DNA of 6,086 nt, from the NCBI GenBank assembly GCA_030834765.1, contig JAUQXG010000032.1:1-6086 (forward strand), given 5' to 3'. Below are positions 6,009 to 6,086 of this stretch, one piece after another; position 1 is the first letter of the stretch; every line of letters starts with the position of its first letter. The notes beneath the pieces were generated by a model. That model saw nothing but the letters and a program-made list of their open reading frames with translations, was not told the DNA's origin and made no database searches. Source of the stretch: Lutispora sp. (GTDB lineage: Bacteria > Bacillota > Clostridia > Lutisporales > Lutisporaceae). The position numbers and the translations under genes were made by a program.

Positions 6009-6086
6009 GATATTTAACTATTTAGTGAGTAAAATCGCTCTGCAAAAGCCCAAGAAACTTCTTGCATCGAAGTTTCTTGGGTTTTT
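6009..6086 (+). ncRNA. Possible short RNA or attenuated leader
   Basis: Inferred from a promoter at 5974-6002 and the terminator at 6049-6086: a transcript of roughly 80 bases. The 40 bases before the terminator hold no ribosome binding site with a start codon, only a possible 4-base-pair GAGT/GCTC hairpin (about 6027-6040). It matches no RNA family I know. It could equally be the leader of a gene beyond the window with conditional termination, or the promoter match could be chance and the hairpin only the end of speE. Confidence 0.3.
6049..6086 (+). terminator. Strong intrinsic terminator after speE
   Basis: Perfect 13-base-pair stem: arms 6049-6061 and 6069-6081 (CCCAAGAAACTTC with its complement), loop TTGCATC, then at least five T's to the window edge. 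It lies about 100 bases after the speE stop and would end read-through from speE as well as any transcript from the 5974-6002 promoter. AAAA before the stem gives only a weak T-run on the other strand. Confidence 0.92.

Overview
The window is AT-rich, low-GC Gram-positive DNA from an endospore former, most likely a member of the Clostridia. It carries the forespore sigma-factor operon spoIIAA-spoIIAB-sigF followed by spoVAC-spoVAD-spoVAE on the minus strand. Spacing is tight, with purine-rich ribosome binding sites of the AAAGGAG/GAGGTG type. The Bacillus genes dacF, spoVAA and spoVAB are not at this locus, which matches the reduced clostridial spoVA set. The species cannot be named from the sequence.

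Minus strand, read from about 3830 down to 1: two Spo0A-box-like elements (3803-3831) and a good sigma-H-type promoter (3724-3752) precede spoIIAA, spoIIAB and sigF. A strong intrinsic terminator begins in the sigF stop codon (2134-2166). A second transcription unit follows, with a sigma-G-like promoter (2094-2123). It starts with two small genes, a 53-residue single-membrane-segment protein and a 41-residue charged protein. I recognise neither, but each has a ribosome binding site. They sit in the slot that spoVAA and spoVAB occupy in Bacillus, and spoVAC, spoVAD and spoVAE (cut by the window edge) follow.

Plus strand, divergent from spoIIAA: a GT28/MGDG-synthase-family glycosyltransferase (3950-5053, UgtP-like), then spermidine synthase speE (5119-5946) with its own candidate promoter. 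After speE comes a near-consensus housekeeping promoter (5974-6002). About 45 bases beyond it is a strong terminator (6049-6086), so there may be a short independent RNA or an attenuated leader for a gene outside the window.

How the parts work together: SpoIIAB holds sigma-F inactive and phosphorylates SpoIIAA, and dephosphorylated SpoIIAA releases sigma-F in the forespore. Sigma-F then leads to sigma-G, which in known systems drives spoVA. The SpoVA proteins move dipicolinic acid (Ca-DPA) into the forespore and release it at germination. The glycosyltransferase and SpeE are probably lipid and polyamine metabolism genes and need not be part of sporulation. No exotic defence or mobile system is visible. 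After the small genes are counted, no gene-free stretch exceeds 300 bases; the largest is the 257-base divergent region 3693-3949.
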